From NCBI GenBank assembly GCA_034401795.1, contig CM067374.1, forward strand, positions 96,288,140 to 96,352,139: a DNA stretch of 64,000 nt, read 5' to 3'. Below are positions 37,001 to 44,346 of this stretch, piece after piece. How positions within the stretch are numbered: position 1 is the first letter of the stretch; every line of letters starts with the position of its first letter. Origin of the DNA: Chaetoderma sp. LZ-2023a (lineage: Eukaryota > Mollusca > Caudofoveata > Chaetodermatida > Chaetodermatidae). The notes below the pieces were generated by a model. The model was not told where the DNA came from and ran no database searches. It saw only the letters and a program-made list of their open reading frames with translations. The translations under genes and the position numbers were made by a program.

Positions 37001-40000
37001 AAGCCTAATCCTCATTAACCACTTGACCATTTTAAAACAAACTGGGCTGCAATGACCCTATGATGGTAGACTTCAGAACTGGTATACAGAATTTTGATAA
37101 AATAAGACTATACATCATTAACTATTTAACAGTTTTAAACCAAACATGGCAGGAAGGTCCCTATTGTGGTAGGATTCAGAACTATTATTCTAAATTTTGA
37201 TTGGTCAATCTTTTTTGCGACCATCTTGGGATTTTACAAAAAAAATTGCGAAATCAGTTAAAAGCCTCCACATTAACTGCATATGCAATTTCAGCCAAAC
37301 TTGTCTTGAAGACTTTATAGTGGTTCACTTCAGAAATTGTATACAGAATCCTTATATAGTGATAAACGTTAGAACTTGTATGCAGAATTTTGTTTGGTCA
37401 ACTATTCCGGTGGTGATCTTGGATTTTCCGAATGTGTTCGGCAACCACATTAGAAAACTAATATGAAACGATCTCAGCCCAGTTTTCCAGGTGAGCGATA
37501 CAGGCTCTTAGGCTTCATTTTAACGAGTGGAGTCTGGAATTTCTCTGTAATATTTGTTTCCCTACTTATGACTATTATATAATGTTGTTTTCCTTGACAT
37601 GTGTATAACAAGTAAACCTTTAAGCAATAGGGGAATACAGTTTCTCAGTCAATCATATGACATCATAATCAACTACATTGTGTGTACGTCACATGTAGGC
37701 TGACGTTATAATTAATTGCGTCGTGAATGATGTGATTAATTCCGTCGTAAACACAGCCAAGTTGTACAAATTGTATGTCTACCATTTAATAAACATTCTG
37801 TTGATGAATATTTTGAAATTAATTTGACTGGGCGCTGTTGCAGCAAGAGCACCAAGTCAAATTAGTTTCAAAATATTCAACAGCCTACCTGTACATGTAT
37901 ATTTTTCTGGAAATTGAGATTCAAATTGAGGCGGGATATAGCTAAAACTGTATTGTTCAACTGTGTTGTTTATAGTTCGACTGCAGAAAATGGCCTTTTC
38001 ATCGTTCAAGAACATGACCGGGATATGTTGTCACAATCATTCGATGAACTTCACTTATTCGCAGACACATCCAGTGACCTCGTCTCTGTAAGTTGTTTTC
38101 TTAGTTACTGACCATTGTGTTATTAATACCGTTAAAATTTTACTAAATGACGCAGTTTTTTGTCATGTTACATGTTTTAGGAAGGGGGGGGGGGTGCGTC
38201 CTATAATCGAGTACAGTCTTTGAGCACATTTTTTTTGTCAAGTTTCGTAAAAAAAAATAAATGATACCACGGAACTTCAACTCAATTTCGCACGCTACAA
38301 ATTCTCGCCGCCTTATGACTATGTTTAATGTATACCTCAAAACATCGTCGCCGAACTGAAATTATTAAATTGGAGCGCCTAAATATTGCGTATCCATTAA
38401 TAAATATCCTTTATTACATCAAAATTAATCCCGAATTTGACATAAAATGGCGTCGTGAAACGATATAAATCACGTGATTCGCCTCCAAACGCAAAAGATT
38501 GTTTTTAATTAGAGCGAGTCCTCGGATAAAATATTCTGGACTCGGAACTCTGAATACTATATATTATCATTGCGTGATAGAAACTAAGTATTGTACTTTA
38601 GGCCTGATCTGGACCCGTTTGACATCAAATTGCCGTTAGCGTGTAAGATCTCGCGAGAACACGGCGCCTCCAATCGCAAAAGAGCCAGCGGCTCACCAAC
38701 GTAAGAAGCTCTTTATCTATTTTAATTCTTATTCCGTTTTGGATCATTTAATGTTGGTCGGCATTACAAAATTAACGCACAATACGAGTATAAACACTGT
38801 TCTATTATTAATTTTTTCTGAAGAGAAATATTATTTCTCCGTTCTGATTGGATAAATTGTCCCGTACATGCCACTGAAAATAGAGAATGGCAGATATTAC
38901 GAGAATTCTAGTAAACACAACTGCTGATATGACCGCATTCCTAATATCACATGATTTCCCTATTTTGTAGGCGACATTTTATGTCAAAAGTAGCATTGAT
39001 TTTGATGTAATAAACGATCTTTGTTGAAGATACGCGATATTTAGGCTGTCCCATTAATAATTTTATTTTATTGTGTCCAATACAAGCTAGCATCTTTTAT
39101 ATATAAATAAAATTTGACAGGATTCCATAAAACATGGCACAAAGGCCCCATCGGGAAGCACAGAATTAAGCTCATGAAAACTGTTAAAGTGGCTCTGACA
39201 GCTGTGTACACTGAAGCTCAGAAATAACTTAAACCTCTCATGTTCCATTAAATATGGACACTTTTGCATGAGATATGAGATGCCTGTTCAATTTACCAAG
39301 CATGCAATGCTACCCGGCGTGCAATGCTACCCAGCATGCAATGCCCTGACTCCATAATCATTTACTCTGTTGTCTGCACAAGCCAGGATTTCTCAAACAA
39401 AACCAACCTGCTTGCACGTGCAAATAGTCATTTGTCCTCCAGCTCTGGAAGCGTAAGCATGCACATAGGGGAGTATTCACAGTAGTACATTCGACGGTCT
39501 GTATTTCAATACTGTTCAGAGAAAGTGTGCCAATGTCCAGGAGAAAATAGGAGAAAGCTTTTATAGACATTGACAGTAATTTGTTTGAAAGTTGTTGCTA
39601 TCAATGACAGTCCCAACATTCAGTCAAATTGTTGTCAAAATAATTAACTATGTAATACAATTACTACCTGCTATATATTTGATACAAATTTGTATTGAAA
39701 AGTGTTGCTGTAACAGCTTTCAGTCTATGTATTCTAAAATAATCATCATAAATTTCAGTCAACACTACGGATGTGATGAGCAATTTGACTGTAAGTTTTT
39801 GCTCACTAAGGCACGAACAGCGTTATCAAATTGTTGTCCATAGAATCACACAACACTCAGTATTACTATATAAGTAGAGTGAGTACATGACCAAAATACG
39901 CTTTGCCTGTACGAAGGAAATATTTCGCCTAGCTACCGTGTGTATGTTTCTGTTCTACCAATGCATTTCAAACAAATGCACAAATCTGTCAACGAAACAA

Positions 40001-43000
40001 ACACGCCATTTGCTAAGCATTCATTCTTGGTGAGAAAGTGTATATAGGCCTACGATCACTTTACCTAAATAGTAATATATTGATTGCACATATGTGGATA
40101 ATAATTCGACGATGTTGTTGGTGCCTTAGAAACCAACAACTTACAGTCAAATTGCTATTCAAATCCGTAGTGAGAGTCGACTAAAAATTATGATGATTAT
40201 TATAGAATATAGCGACTGAAAGCTGTTGTAGCAACAATTTTCATTCAAATTAGTATCAAATCTGTACCAGGTAGTAATCGCATTACCTAATAATTATTTT
40301 ACTGAATGTTGTTGCTGTCATTGATAGCAATAACTTTCACGCAAATTATTGTCAAAATATATATAAACGCTTTCTCTAATTTTCTTCTGGAAATTGACAC
40401 AGTTTCGCTGAACAGTATTGAAATGCAGGCTGTCGAATGTACTGCCGTGAATACATCCTACGTGCATGCTTATGCTTCCCGAGATGGAGGAGAAAAGACT
40501 ATTTGCACATGCAGGCAGGTTGGTTTTGTTTGTAGAATCCTGGCCTATACAGACAATAGACTAAACGAATATGGCCAATAGTTACAACGATTATCGAGTC
40601 AGGAAATTGCATGCTGGGTAGGATAGCATGCTGGACAAATTAATAGAAATCAGCTGGCATCTCATATCTCGTGCAAAAGGATCTATATTTAATGTGACAC
40701 GAGAACTTTAACATGTCTTCAAAACAAAAACAGAGTCATGTTACTTAGTACGATTTTGAATACGAGGTTAGAAATGTTCTGTTGAGTATTGTGAACATAA
40801 TTAGATTGGAAGATAACCCAATGGACCTTTCCATTTCATCCATCCATCATATGATGTCACAATCAACTACCTGATGTGTAGGATGATGTCATAATCATAA
40901 CGTCATGAATGACTCGATTTGGTCTGTCTTAAATGTTTAATAGTCTGACATGTTGTATGATTTGTATGTCTTTGCTGTTTAATAAACATGCTGTTGAATA
41001 TTTTGAAACTAATTTGATTGGACACCTGTTGCTGCCATATGACTTAGCTGTATAATTTTCCGGAAATTGATAGCCATGGAGTTCAGGGATCGATCGATCC
41101 CAACACAAGCGAGTTGTGAGTGGAGCTTAGCTAGAGATGGGCAGGGCATAGCTAAAACTGGAAAGGTTTATTATGTTCACAATATTCAACAGTAAGTTCT
41201 AAATTATTTCTGAGCTGTACTGGAAGAATTGTGCATCCCGAGACATGCAGCGGCGGTAGTTGGATCCCTCTATTATGTGTCAAGGTCTTACCTTAAACCT
41301 TTAACCCTTGATTTTGGTTTTTTAAATGTCAATTTTCTGATAGAAAATGTCCATTTGCAGACCAAGAGAAGGCCTTTTTTAACAATTTACCCCTGGAATG
41401 ACTGGCTCGTTTATTGAGCCAGTCATTCCAGTGGTAAATAAAAAAAAATAGTTCTCTTGGTCTGAAAATGGAGGTTTCTCAAGACCACTACAGAAGATGT
41501 TTTTGGCTGATTGAGTGTTAAAGAGTTGATGTTTACAATGGCGTTAACAAGATTTGTATTCTGTACAAGTTATCTACCCGAGCTAATTCTTATGTCATTC
41601 ATGTTCAGTACTTGTTGCTGCAACTAAAATTAAAATTATGCTCGATCTGCTAGGAAAGGACAGATATACATTTTGAAAATGCTGCCGCTGAATGCTGTTG
41701 CCATCAAAGACTGTCAGAGACAGCAACAGCTTTCAGTAACTCCAATCTCAAAATTACCACCTGTTATGCTAAAATAAACTGATTAATAATCACTCGCAAT
41801 GGATGAATCCACTTTTAGCTATTCCCCGTCCATGTCTAGTTAAGCTCCTCCCATCATTTGCGCATGTTGGGATCGATTTATATACATGTACTTTGAATCA
41901 TGAATTCCCAGAATCCCAATTTCATGGTAAATATACAGCTAACATATTGGATATTTTAAAACTGCCCAGTCTAATTAATTTCAAAATATTCATCAGAATG
42001 TTTATTAAATAGTAAAGACATACAATTCATACAGCTGACAGAGATTTAAAGGTTCATGATGGACTTAGCTACGTCATTCATTGCACATTTTAATTGTGAC
42101 ATAATTCATTATGACGTCATATACTTGAGTGACAGATTGGATTGATCTTCAGCAGAACACATGTTAACTGTGGAGATGAGTAAATCCAGTTTATTGGTCA
42201 ATCATATGATGTCCAATTACATCACATATAGGTTGATGTCACAATTCAGTGTCACATTTATAATTAACATACAGTCCGTCATAAACCTGGAATATTCCGT
42301 CAAGTTGTACGAATTGTATGTCTACTATTTAATAAACATTCTGTTGAGTAATTTGACACTAATTTGACTGGGCGCGGTTGCTGCCTATAGCAGCAACAGC
42401 ACCCAGGCAAATTAGTGTCAAAATATTCAACAGCTTAGCTGTATAGTTTTCTGGAAATTGAGATTCTAGGAGTTCAGGGTTTGATCGATCCCAACACGGG
42501 CAAAGCACGGGTAGAGCTTAACTAGAGATGGGCGGGGTATAGCTAAAACTGGATTCATTCATTTTGTAACACATCTGTACACTCACCCATAAGGGAAAGA
42601 AGGTATTGCTGGTGTGTTTGTCTGTGTGTCTGTTTGTCTGTCCGGAGCTGTATCTCAAAAACTACTGATCCAATTCGGCTCAAAATTTAACACAACGAAG
42701 GAACTTGCGGTACAAGAGGATTTCCAGACTGATCCGGATAAAAGAACCCATATCCAGATTGGATCAAATTCTGGATCTATGGATATCTTGGAAAATACAT
42801 GTCCAATTTGGCTCAAATTTAACACAAGAAAGGGTGCGACGATTCACTAGGATTCCAAAGCTGTTGGCATAAAAAAACTTTAAATTTATAATGTGACAAA
42901 AAAGGGAGGGCGAGAGTGCAGTCTCTGATTGCTTTTGTTTTGGTATTATTAGTGTTCTCATTGGTTTACAGAAATTTATTCGTGATCCATATACCACAAC

Positions 43001-43163
43001 CTTGGGTGGGTTTTCAAAAGTAACAAACTTCATCCGAGGCGTGTGGCAGCCGCCTGATATGATCACCGACAGAGAGGATATCTCCACTGATTTCATACCT
43101 GAAGAAATACCCGGTATGGAAATTAATCAACAGGATGAACCAGGATATGAAGTTGTCACAAAG
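19040..43163 (+). CDS. TBC1D15: TBC1D15/17-type Rab GTPase-activating protein, 5' half (six exons)
   Basis: Six exons (19,040-19,066; 20,492-20,587; 22,734-22,863; 33,414-33,639; 37,976-38,087; 42,972-43,163) total 783 nt and encode 261 residues in one frame, with all introns GT-AG and all phases matching (0, 0, 1, 2, 0, 0). The protein follows vertebrate TBC1D15 from its start (VYIHSTQAHDNADELIAG) through the PH-like Rab-binding region (GWAFIIFILKDGTTYAPLHF, SQSFDEL) to DPYTTTLGGFSKVTNFI and NQQDEPGYEVVTK, just before the TBC domain. Family knowledge: TBC1D15 stimulates GTP hydrolysis by Rab7 and acts with Fis1 at mitochondria-lysosome contacts; invertebrates usually have one gene for TBC1D15 and TBC1D17. 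The catalytic TBC exons are not in the window. The first ATG and a second in-frame ATG three codons later both have A at -3. Confidence 0.93.
19067..20048. other. Intron 1, unassigned part
   Basis: No element border is recognised. A loose inverted pair around 19,785-19,905 (gcgagtatgattgcgactcagtctca ... tatgagactgagctgac in parts) suggests a worn hairpin element. Confidence 0.4.
20049..20459 (+). mobile_element. MITE family A, copy 1 (intron 1)
   Basis: 411-bp non-autonomous element with 12-bp perfect inverted ends ACTAGAATGGAC/GTCCATTCTAGT. Its centre (20,226-20,328) is an imperfect hairpin running from CTGTTGAATATTTTGGCAG to its complement. The flanks of the hairpin (left: atttaataaacatg; right: ggatcgatcgatcccaaca and tagctaaaactgg) are shared with the other family A copies. 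It ends 32 bp before exon 2. Confidence 0.8.
20492..20587 (+). CDS. TBC1D15: TBC1D15 exon 2
   Basis: 32 codons after an acceptor 'attcttgcag', ending at a GTAAGT donor. It encodes the ERDSVYIHSTQ and DELIAGQVYL segments that correspond to the EGVYIHSS...DGLIAG part of the human protein. A family A MITE ends 32 bp before the exon. Confidence 0.93.
20588..20904. other. Intron 2, unassigned start
   Basis: No repeat or coding feature recognised. Confidence 0.4.
20905..21035. mobile_element. Foldback MITE family C, copy 1
   Basis: Hairpin with arms 'ccctttgcaggccaaga...tgactggctcgataa' and 'accaatcattctaatgg...tcttggcttgcaaatgg'. It is more diverged than the copies at 22.3 and 41.4 kb. Confidence 0.65.
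21036..21984. other. Intron 2, unassigned middle
   Basis: No gene or clear repeat border. Short scattered words (tacatgtat) only. Confidence 0.4.
21985..22110. mobile_element. Hairpin MITE family B, copy 1
   Basis: Palindrome of about 120 bp: 'aaatgttctattgaatattttgaag...gaagacattgctgcc' and the complement 'agcagcaatgtctc...attatgttcaaaatattcaa' around a short loop at 22,035-22,050. It shares the TTGAATATTTTGAA arm end with family A. Confidence 0.75.
22255..22400. mobile_element. Foldback MITE family C, copy 2
   Basis: Nearly perfect hairpin centred at about 22,320: left arm 'cattcgcagaacaagagaag...aaaatttaccattgcaatga', right arm 'gagccagtcattccagtgg...cttctcttggtctgcaaatg'. The similarity extends outward (ctcaaggcc, gtgttaaagg), so the full element is longer than the marked core. 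Confidence 0.8.
22734..22863 (+). CDS. TBC1D15: TBC1D15 exon 3
   Basis: Acceptor 'tactttctcag'; 43 codons plus one base. Encodes GVFIEWRAEDRV and ENEWNVVSSVTYR, matching the VIVDWRPLDD and EAEWDMVNTVSFRR parts of TBC1D15. The donor is gtcata, weaker than the other donors (gtaaag, gtaagt, gtaggg), and it opens the 10.5-kb intron that holds the nested insertions. Confidence 0.93.
22895..23250 (-). mobile_element. hAT-like MITE family E, copy 1 (intron 3)
   Basis: Ends gggtttctcat at the left and atgagaaacactg at the right, i.e. the inverted ends of a CAGTGTTTCTCAT family. Relatives lie at 33,745-34,108 and 43,375-43,724 in the opposite orientation. The flanking 8-mers tatacatg and tataccat are a worn target duplication at best. 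A G-rich run at 23,190-23,220 lies inside. Confidence 0.75.
23589..23895 (-). mobile_element. MITE family A, copy 2, outer part left of the Penelope insertion
   Basis: Starts with the 10-bp end AATCCAGTTT and contains the hairpin centre at 23,692-23,778 (ctgttgaatattttgaaact ... caaaatattcaacag). The matching end AAACTGGATT lies far away at 32,365-32,374 because a Penelope element, itself carrying a DIRS element, opened this MITE. Confidence 0.8.
23896..24218 (-). mobile_element. Penelope-like element 1, C-terminal GIY-YIG part
   Basis: Minus-strand 3' portion of a Penelope-like retroelement. It holds the later half of the GIY-YIG endonuclease: RTFNIRIQEHLRSI, then TPVARHFNKPGHS and the closing KECHWIHQLHRMEPIGINL. 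The earlier half of the domain (NIVYLLTCSKCNKQYVGE) is at 31,064-31,120; the two are separated by the DIRS insertion. Confidence 0.85.
24224..24382 (+). repeat. DIRS left inverted terminal repeat
   Basis: Complementary to 30,864-31,020 almost base for base (tcaatactcagcattctg here, tcaatactcaccattctg in the complement of the right copy). It ends with the ccatagagctcat...tttgcatagc segment. A shorter complement of its outer end is repeated in the internal complementary region. Confidence 0.92.
25290..27140 (+). mobile_element. DIRS gag-like region
   Basis: Begins with a Cys/His-rich segment (CDECHKFV, CFRCSPCNLDHRCNVC, about 25,310-25,410) that fits a zinc-binding head, continues with acidic Ser/Glu-rich sequence (about 25,880-25,915) and ends with a Lys/Gly-rich basic tail (about 26,930-27,120) suitable for nucleic-acid binding. 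The acceptor-like tattttatag at about 25,277-25,287 could allow a spliced start, which is known in some families. Assignment to gag rests on position and composition only. Confidence 0.65.
27330..29004 (+). mobile_element. DIRS reverse transcriptase and RNase H
   Basis: Long open region. RT: VPKSTGGWRPILNLRPLN (about 27,590-27,645), CVSIDLKDAYFHIPM (27,722-27,766), VLPFGLSTAPRVFT (27,826-27,867) and catalytic YIDDWL (about 27,925). RNase H: VYTDASLEGWGACLG (about 28,417), NLLEMMAVELAL and the closing HIPGRLNILSDALSRR (28,720-28,767). These are the wording and order of DIRS-type enzymes. A CT microsatellite (27,236-27,261) precedes the domain. Confidence 0.93.
29021..30208 (+). mobile_element. 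DIRS tyrosine recombinase
   Basis: 395-residue open region. The N-terminal core-binding part holds RRSTFKSYNNKVNRFADWC and VTVAGYKSALASV. The catalytic part shows the tyrosine-recombinase signature: Arg in SSARRRSES (about 29,668), HxxR in AHDVRG (about 30,040) and the final Tyr in ESSFTDYYMRD (about 30,145). In DIRS elements this enzyme inserts a circular DNA copy. All four key positions are present. Confidence 0.93.
30708..30803 (+). repeat. DIRS internal complementary region
   Basis: The first half (gtatatcagaagtaacagaa ... ttgatcgaa) is the complement of the outer left end at 24,219-24,258; the second half (ggagaatgaacgaaatgtca ... aatactcaccattc) is the complement of the outer right end, 31,005-31,063. 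It thus joins both element ends in one stretch, as the DIRS circle model predicts, and places the element borders at about 24,219 and 31,063. Confidence 0.88.
30864..31020 (-). repeat. DIRS right inverted terminal repeat
   Basis: Inverted counterpart of 24,224-24,382. It is followed to 31,063 by the extra outer segment (ttagatctcgtagaaaggga...cattctcc) that DIRS right ends carry beyond the shared repeat. Confidence 0.9.
31064..32345 (-). mobile_element. Penelope-like element 1, reverse transcriptase part
   Basis: Minus-strand 5' portion of the same Penelope-like element. RT motifs include MDVTLLYTNIP (about 32,160-32,192), GTAMGRKAACTFACIFM, the catalytic YIDD in VRYIDDIFII (about 31,895) and VSFLDTLV, followed by HSRG-like connecting sequence and the first half of the GIY-YIG domain. 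The 5' end is cut and is followed at 32,284-32,342 by an inverted piece of the element itself, a habit known from Penelope insertions. The coding frame carries a few breaks; the copy is not active as it stands. Confidence 0.85.
32284..32342 (+). repeat. Inverted piece of Penelope-like element 1
   Basis: 'aaccgtcaaaacccatatac' and neighbours (ctccacccaccacc, aaaggccaatc) are the complement of 31,433-31,496 inside the same element, with a few changes. It sits at the truncated 5' end. Confidence 0.8.
32345..32374 (-). mobile_element. MITE family A, copy 2, outer part right of the Penelope insertion
   Basis: About 30 bp (gtcatatgattgattgataa then AAACTGGATT) that match the missing end of the MITE begun at 23,589. 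Together with that part it brackets the Penelope element. Some MITE sequence seems to have been lost at the insertion site. Confidence 0.65.
32495..32850 (+). mobile_element. MITE family A, copy 3 with expanded minisatellite
   Basis: Contains the right hairpin arm (gtttcaaaatattcaacag, 32,549-32,567) and the following tgtatagttgaaattt region, but not the full left arm. Its 'ggagcttagctaga' segment, present once in other copies, has grown into the tandem array listed separately. Borders are approximate. Confidence 0.65.
32649..32832 (+). repeat. 21-bp minisatellite, about nine units
   Basis: Unit ggtggagcttagctagaagtg repeated almost without change; two units (near each end) read gcgtag instead of gcttag. 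It arises from a segment normally single in family A MITEs. The RSGWSLA heptapeptide frame through it is a by-product. Confidence 0.95.
32944..33075. mobile_element. Foldback MITE family C, copy 3
   Basis: Hairpin with 'tccatttgcaggccaagaga' on the left, 'ggaatgcctgactcgatgac' / 'cgagccagtcattccagtga' at the tip and 'cttggcctgccaatggaca' on the right. Confidence 0.8.
33414..33639 (+). CDS. TBC1D15: TBC1D15 exon 4
   Basis: Acceptor 'gtgtttttag', donor GTAAGT, phases 1 and 2. Encodes RFNVCFNLFDLKCFKRN, GWAFIIFILKDGT and LHFHDGGSRDLLKQMEKFV, the heart of the PH-like Rab-binding region (human counterpart SFLFSLTDLKSIKQN, GWSYLVFCLKDD, LHFHQGDSKLLIESLEKYV). Confidence 0.95.
33722..34213. mobile_element. 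Foldback MITE family C, copy 4, split by a hAT-like MITE
   Basis: Left end 'gtccatttgcttggcatgaa' is separated from 'aatttaccaccaaaatgact...cttggcttgcaaaag' by the family E element at 33,745-34,108. Confidence 0.65.
33745..34108 (+). mobile_element. hAT-like MITE family E, copy 2 (intron 4)
   Basis: Ends CAGTGTTTCTCAT and atgagaatccctg, about 364 bp. The neighbours catgaaaa and atgagaaa look like a worn 8-bp target duplication. The CAGTGTTTCTCAT word is repeated inside at about 33,872. Confidence 0.75.
34214..34788. other. Intron 4, unassigned part
   Basis: No gene, repeat border or domain recognised. Confidence 0.4.
34811..36205. mobile_element. hAT-like non-autonomous element with 8-bp target duplication
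   Basis: 1,395 bp with inverted ends TAGGGTTGCACGAT / AATCGTGCAACCCTA and flanked on both sides by TCTGAAAG (34,803-34,810 and 36,206-36,213), a perfect 8-bp target duplication typical of hAT transposons. Near both ends lie atcgcgatt-type words. No transposase is present. The middle (about 35,155-35,640) contains a piece of the TA-flanked foldback family found whole at 51,757. It was inserted into the agctcacctgg intron repeat. Confidence 0.9.
36206..37495 (+). repeat. Degenerate tandem intron repeat, ~155-bp period
   Basis: Follows the agctcacctgg...aagtgaacttatgg head (34,789 onward, broken by the hAT element). About eight worn units share ccatcttggattttcc, cagttaaaa and a ttaaccacttgg-like word at about 36,405, 36,567, 36,858, 37,015, 37,117 and 37,273. 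Small open frames here are unit translations. Confidence 0.75.
37634..37954 (+). mobile_element. MITE family A, copy 4 (intron 4)
   Basis: 321 bp with 10-bp inverted ends AATACAGTTT / AAACTGTATT. The hairpin centre is 37,796-37,887 (ctgttgatgaatattttgaa ... ttcaaaatattcaacag). It ends 21 bp before exon 5 in the same orientation as copy 1 next to exon 2. Confidence 0.85.
37976..38087 (+). CDS. TBC1D15: TBC1D15 exon 5
   Basis: Acceptor 'tgttgtttatag', donor GTAAGT. Encodes ENGLFIVQEHDRDMLSQSFDEL, matching the RTLLVNCQNKSLSQSFENL segment. A family A MITE ends 21 bp upstream of the exon, so the MITE's right end is in or next to the branch-point zone. Confidence 0.93.
38129..39070 (-). mobile_element. 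TA-flanked foldback element family H, worn reverse copy (intron 5)
   Basis: Begins CCGTTAAAATTTTACTAAA after a TA and continues with ggtgcgtcctataatcgag, the complement of the end of the element at 51,757-52,856. Inside are gagcgcctaaatattgcgta, tttattacatcaaaattaat and gcgcctccaatcgcaaaaga. The right border is approximate. Confidence 0.65.
39235..40705. mobile_element. Giant foldback palindrome D, ~1.47 kb (intron 5)
   Basis: The two halves are complementary over about 700 bp each. Paired landmarks: gcatgagatatgagatgcc (39,266) with ggcatctcatatctcgtgc (40,656); caagcaggttggttttg (complement at 39,395) with ggcaggttggttttgtttg (40,513); attactacctg (39,660) with caggtagtaat (40,266); and cactacggatgtgatg (39,763) with caaatccgtagtgag (40,158). 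The loop lies near 39,880-40,060. The two halves give similar peptides on opposite strands (LNSIEIQTVECTTVN and LNSIEMQAVECTAVN), which shows one arm is the inverted copy of the other. Confidence 0.85.
40771..41215. mobile_element. Hairpin MITE family B, copy 2, split by family A
   Basis: The arms gaaatgttctgttgagtatt...agattggaagataa (40,771-40,819) and attatgttcacaatattcaacagtaag (41,170-41,196, in parts) belong to one family B hairpin whose loop was opened by family A copy 5. Confidence 0.7.
40820..41169 (+). mobile_element. MITE family A, copy 5 (intron 5)
   Basis: About 350 bp, ends AATGGACCTTTCCA and TGGAAAGGTTT, with the ccatccatcatatgatg, taataaacatgctgttgaat and ggatcgatcgatcccaacac landmarks of the family. 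The right hairpin arm is shorter than in the other copies. It belongs to the same subfamily as copy 1. Confidence 0.8.
41345..41485. mobile_element. Foldback MITE family C, copy 5
   Basis: Hairpin tip at 41,412: ctggaatgactggctcg / cgagccagtcattccag is a perfect 17-bp inverted pair. Outer arms are tgtccatttgcagaccaaga and tcttggtctgaaaatgg. Nearby ctttaaccct (41,299) and gtgttaaagag (41,515) may be the true ends. Confidence 0.82.
41805..42143 (-). mobile_element. MITE family A, copy 6 (intron 5)
   Basis: Reverse orientation, starts gaatccacttttagct, contains the taattaatttcaaaatattc arm and ends near gattggatt. It stands 39 bp from copy 7, in opposite orientation, so the two form a head-to-head pair. 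Confidence 0.75.
42183..42554 (+). mobile_element. MITE family A, copy 7 (intron 5)
   Basis: 372 bp with perfect 10-bp ends AATCCAGTTT / AAACTGGATT. The hairpin centre 42,341-42,434 reads ctgttgagtaatttgacact ... caaaatattcaacag with gctgcctatagcagcaacag at the tip. This is the cleanest copy of the family. Confidence 0.85.
42600..42860 (+). repeat. Worn interspersed repeat (ctgtccggagctgtatctca type)
   Basis: The opening tgtttgtctgtccggagctg followed by tatctcaaaaactactgatc recalls interspersed repeats of invertebrate introns. The word atttaacacaa occurs twice about 120 bp apart (42,684 and 42,818), so at least two worn units are present. Family not identified. Confidence 0.45.
42972..43163 (+). 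CDS. TBC1D15: TBC1D15 exon 6
   Basis: Acceptor 'ttggtttacag', donor GTAGGG, 64 codons, phase 0 on both sides. Encodes KFIRDPYTTTLGGFSKVTNF and EIPGMEINQQDEPGYEV, which match KKIKKDPYTATMIGFSKVTNY and AIPGLKINQQEEPGFEV in TBC1D15. The join with exon 5 corresponds to the form lacking the extra LLWAIHHW-type segment. No later exon is found before 64,000. Confidence 0.95.
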
Positions 43164-43374
43164 GTAGGGAGAGAGCAAAATATCTTTTTGTCTACCTTTT
43201 GTTAATGTCTTTAGTACCATCCAACCCAATGCTCCATAACATGGCTTTCCATTAGTTCACTGTAGAAGTCAGGGAGTACTATACTCCCAATATGCATGTT
43301 TGGACTTGCAAAACAAATAAATGTCCTGGAATTCCTATTTTTAGCTGTAAACAATGATTTTAAGCACATACACC

Positions 43375-43724
43375 CAGTGCTTCTCATGGCATCTAAATCT
43401 TCGAGGTCCCAGGGACCCCACACCTAAAAATGTAGGGGTCCCAACCTGAAACCTGCGGGTCCCAAAATGAACGTTAGGATTCTCATGCAGTTTTTCTCCT
43501 CCATGCTAACATTAGGGAGTATCATGGGTGCACAGATATGAATTATGGGGTCTGATGCTAGATTTTGTGGGTATGTTTGTGCAAAAACCTATAAAACTAA
43601 TTAATATTTAACAATCATGCAAGATCTCCAGAGGTCCCATGGGACCCACTACCAGAACTTCTGGGGCTCCCAAGTTCCATTTTGGGGGTCTCTACCCTCC
43701 AAAGGACCCTTATGACAAACCCTG
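43375..43724 (+). mobile_element. hAT-like MITE family E, copy 3 (intron 6)
   Basis: 350 bp, ends cagtgcttctcat and atgacaaaccctg. Flanks catacacc and catacact give a 7-of-8 target duplication, supporting hAT-type insertion. Internal text (gaattatgg, gcaaaaacctataaaac) matches the other two copies. Confidence 0.82.
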
Positions 43725-44346
43725 CATACACTGTATATGTGAACGACTTAAAGCTTCCATGTTTCATTTTTGGATCCCCAAAAATATTAGCCATCAAGTC
43801 TCCTGAGTTTAGAAATTGAAATTCGTTGACAAACATGCGTGGACAATATGCATAGGGCGGTACGTATATTAAAATCACATTGCGTATATGCAAAGCCTGA
43901 AATTACTATGATTGAGGAAAATAACCGATGAATACTTTGGAAAGGTGAATTCTCTTTTGGATGATAATCGGTGTTCATATTTGTCCAGCTGATGTCTTCG
44001 ACAACGAATAAGCACTACTCGATACAAACTTAAAAATAAAAGGCATGCATGGAGCTGCAACATATTTTGTACATGGATATTGACTCGCTTGAGAAATGTA
44101 TTTCTCAGAAAAATGTCTATTCGCCAGACTTATCTCCAATCATACCAATAAAAATCTGTTCTCCATAGCATAACTATAGATAGCATTCATAGTTACATCA
44201 AATTTCATGCATGAAGACGTCATGACAATAGCTCACTTTGAGTACTTTTTGTTTAAATCTGTATATTCACCCGATTTGACTCCCTTAGGTAAGTTTAACC
44301 CCCACTCCCACCCCCGCCTCTGGTCCATCCATCCATCGTGATTTCT
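43725..44346. other. Intron 6, unassigned part
   Basis: No gene or repeat border recognised. A C-rich tract (cccccactcccacccccgcc) lies at about 44,299-44,320. Confidence 0.4.
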
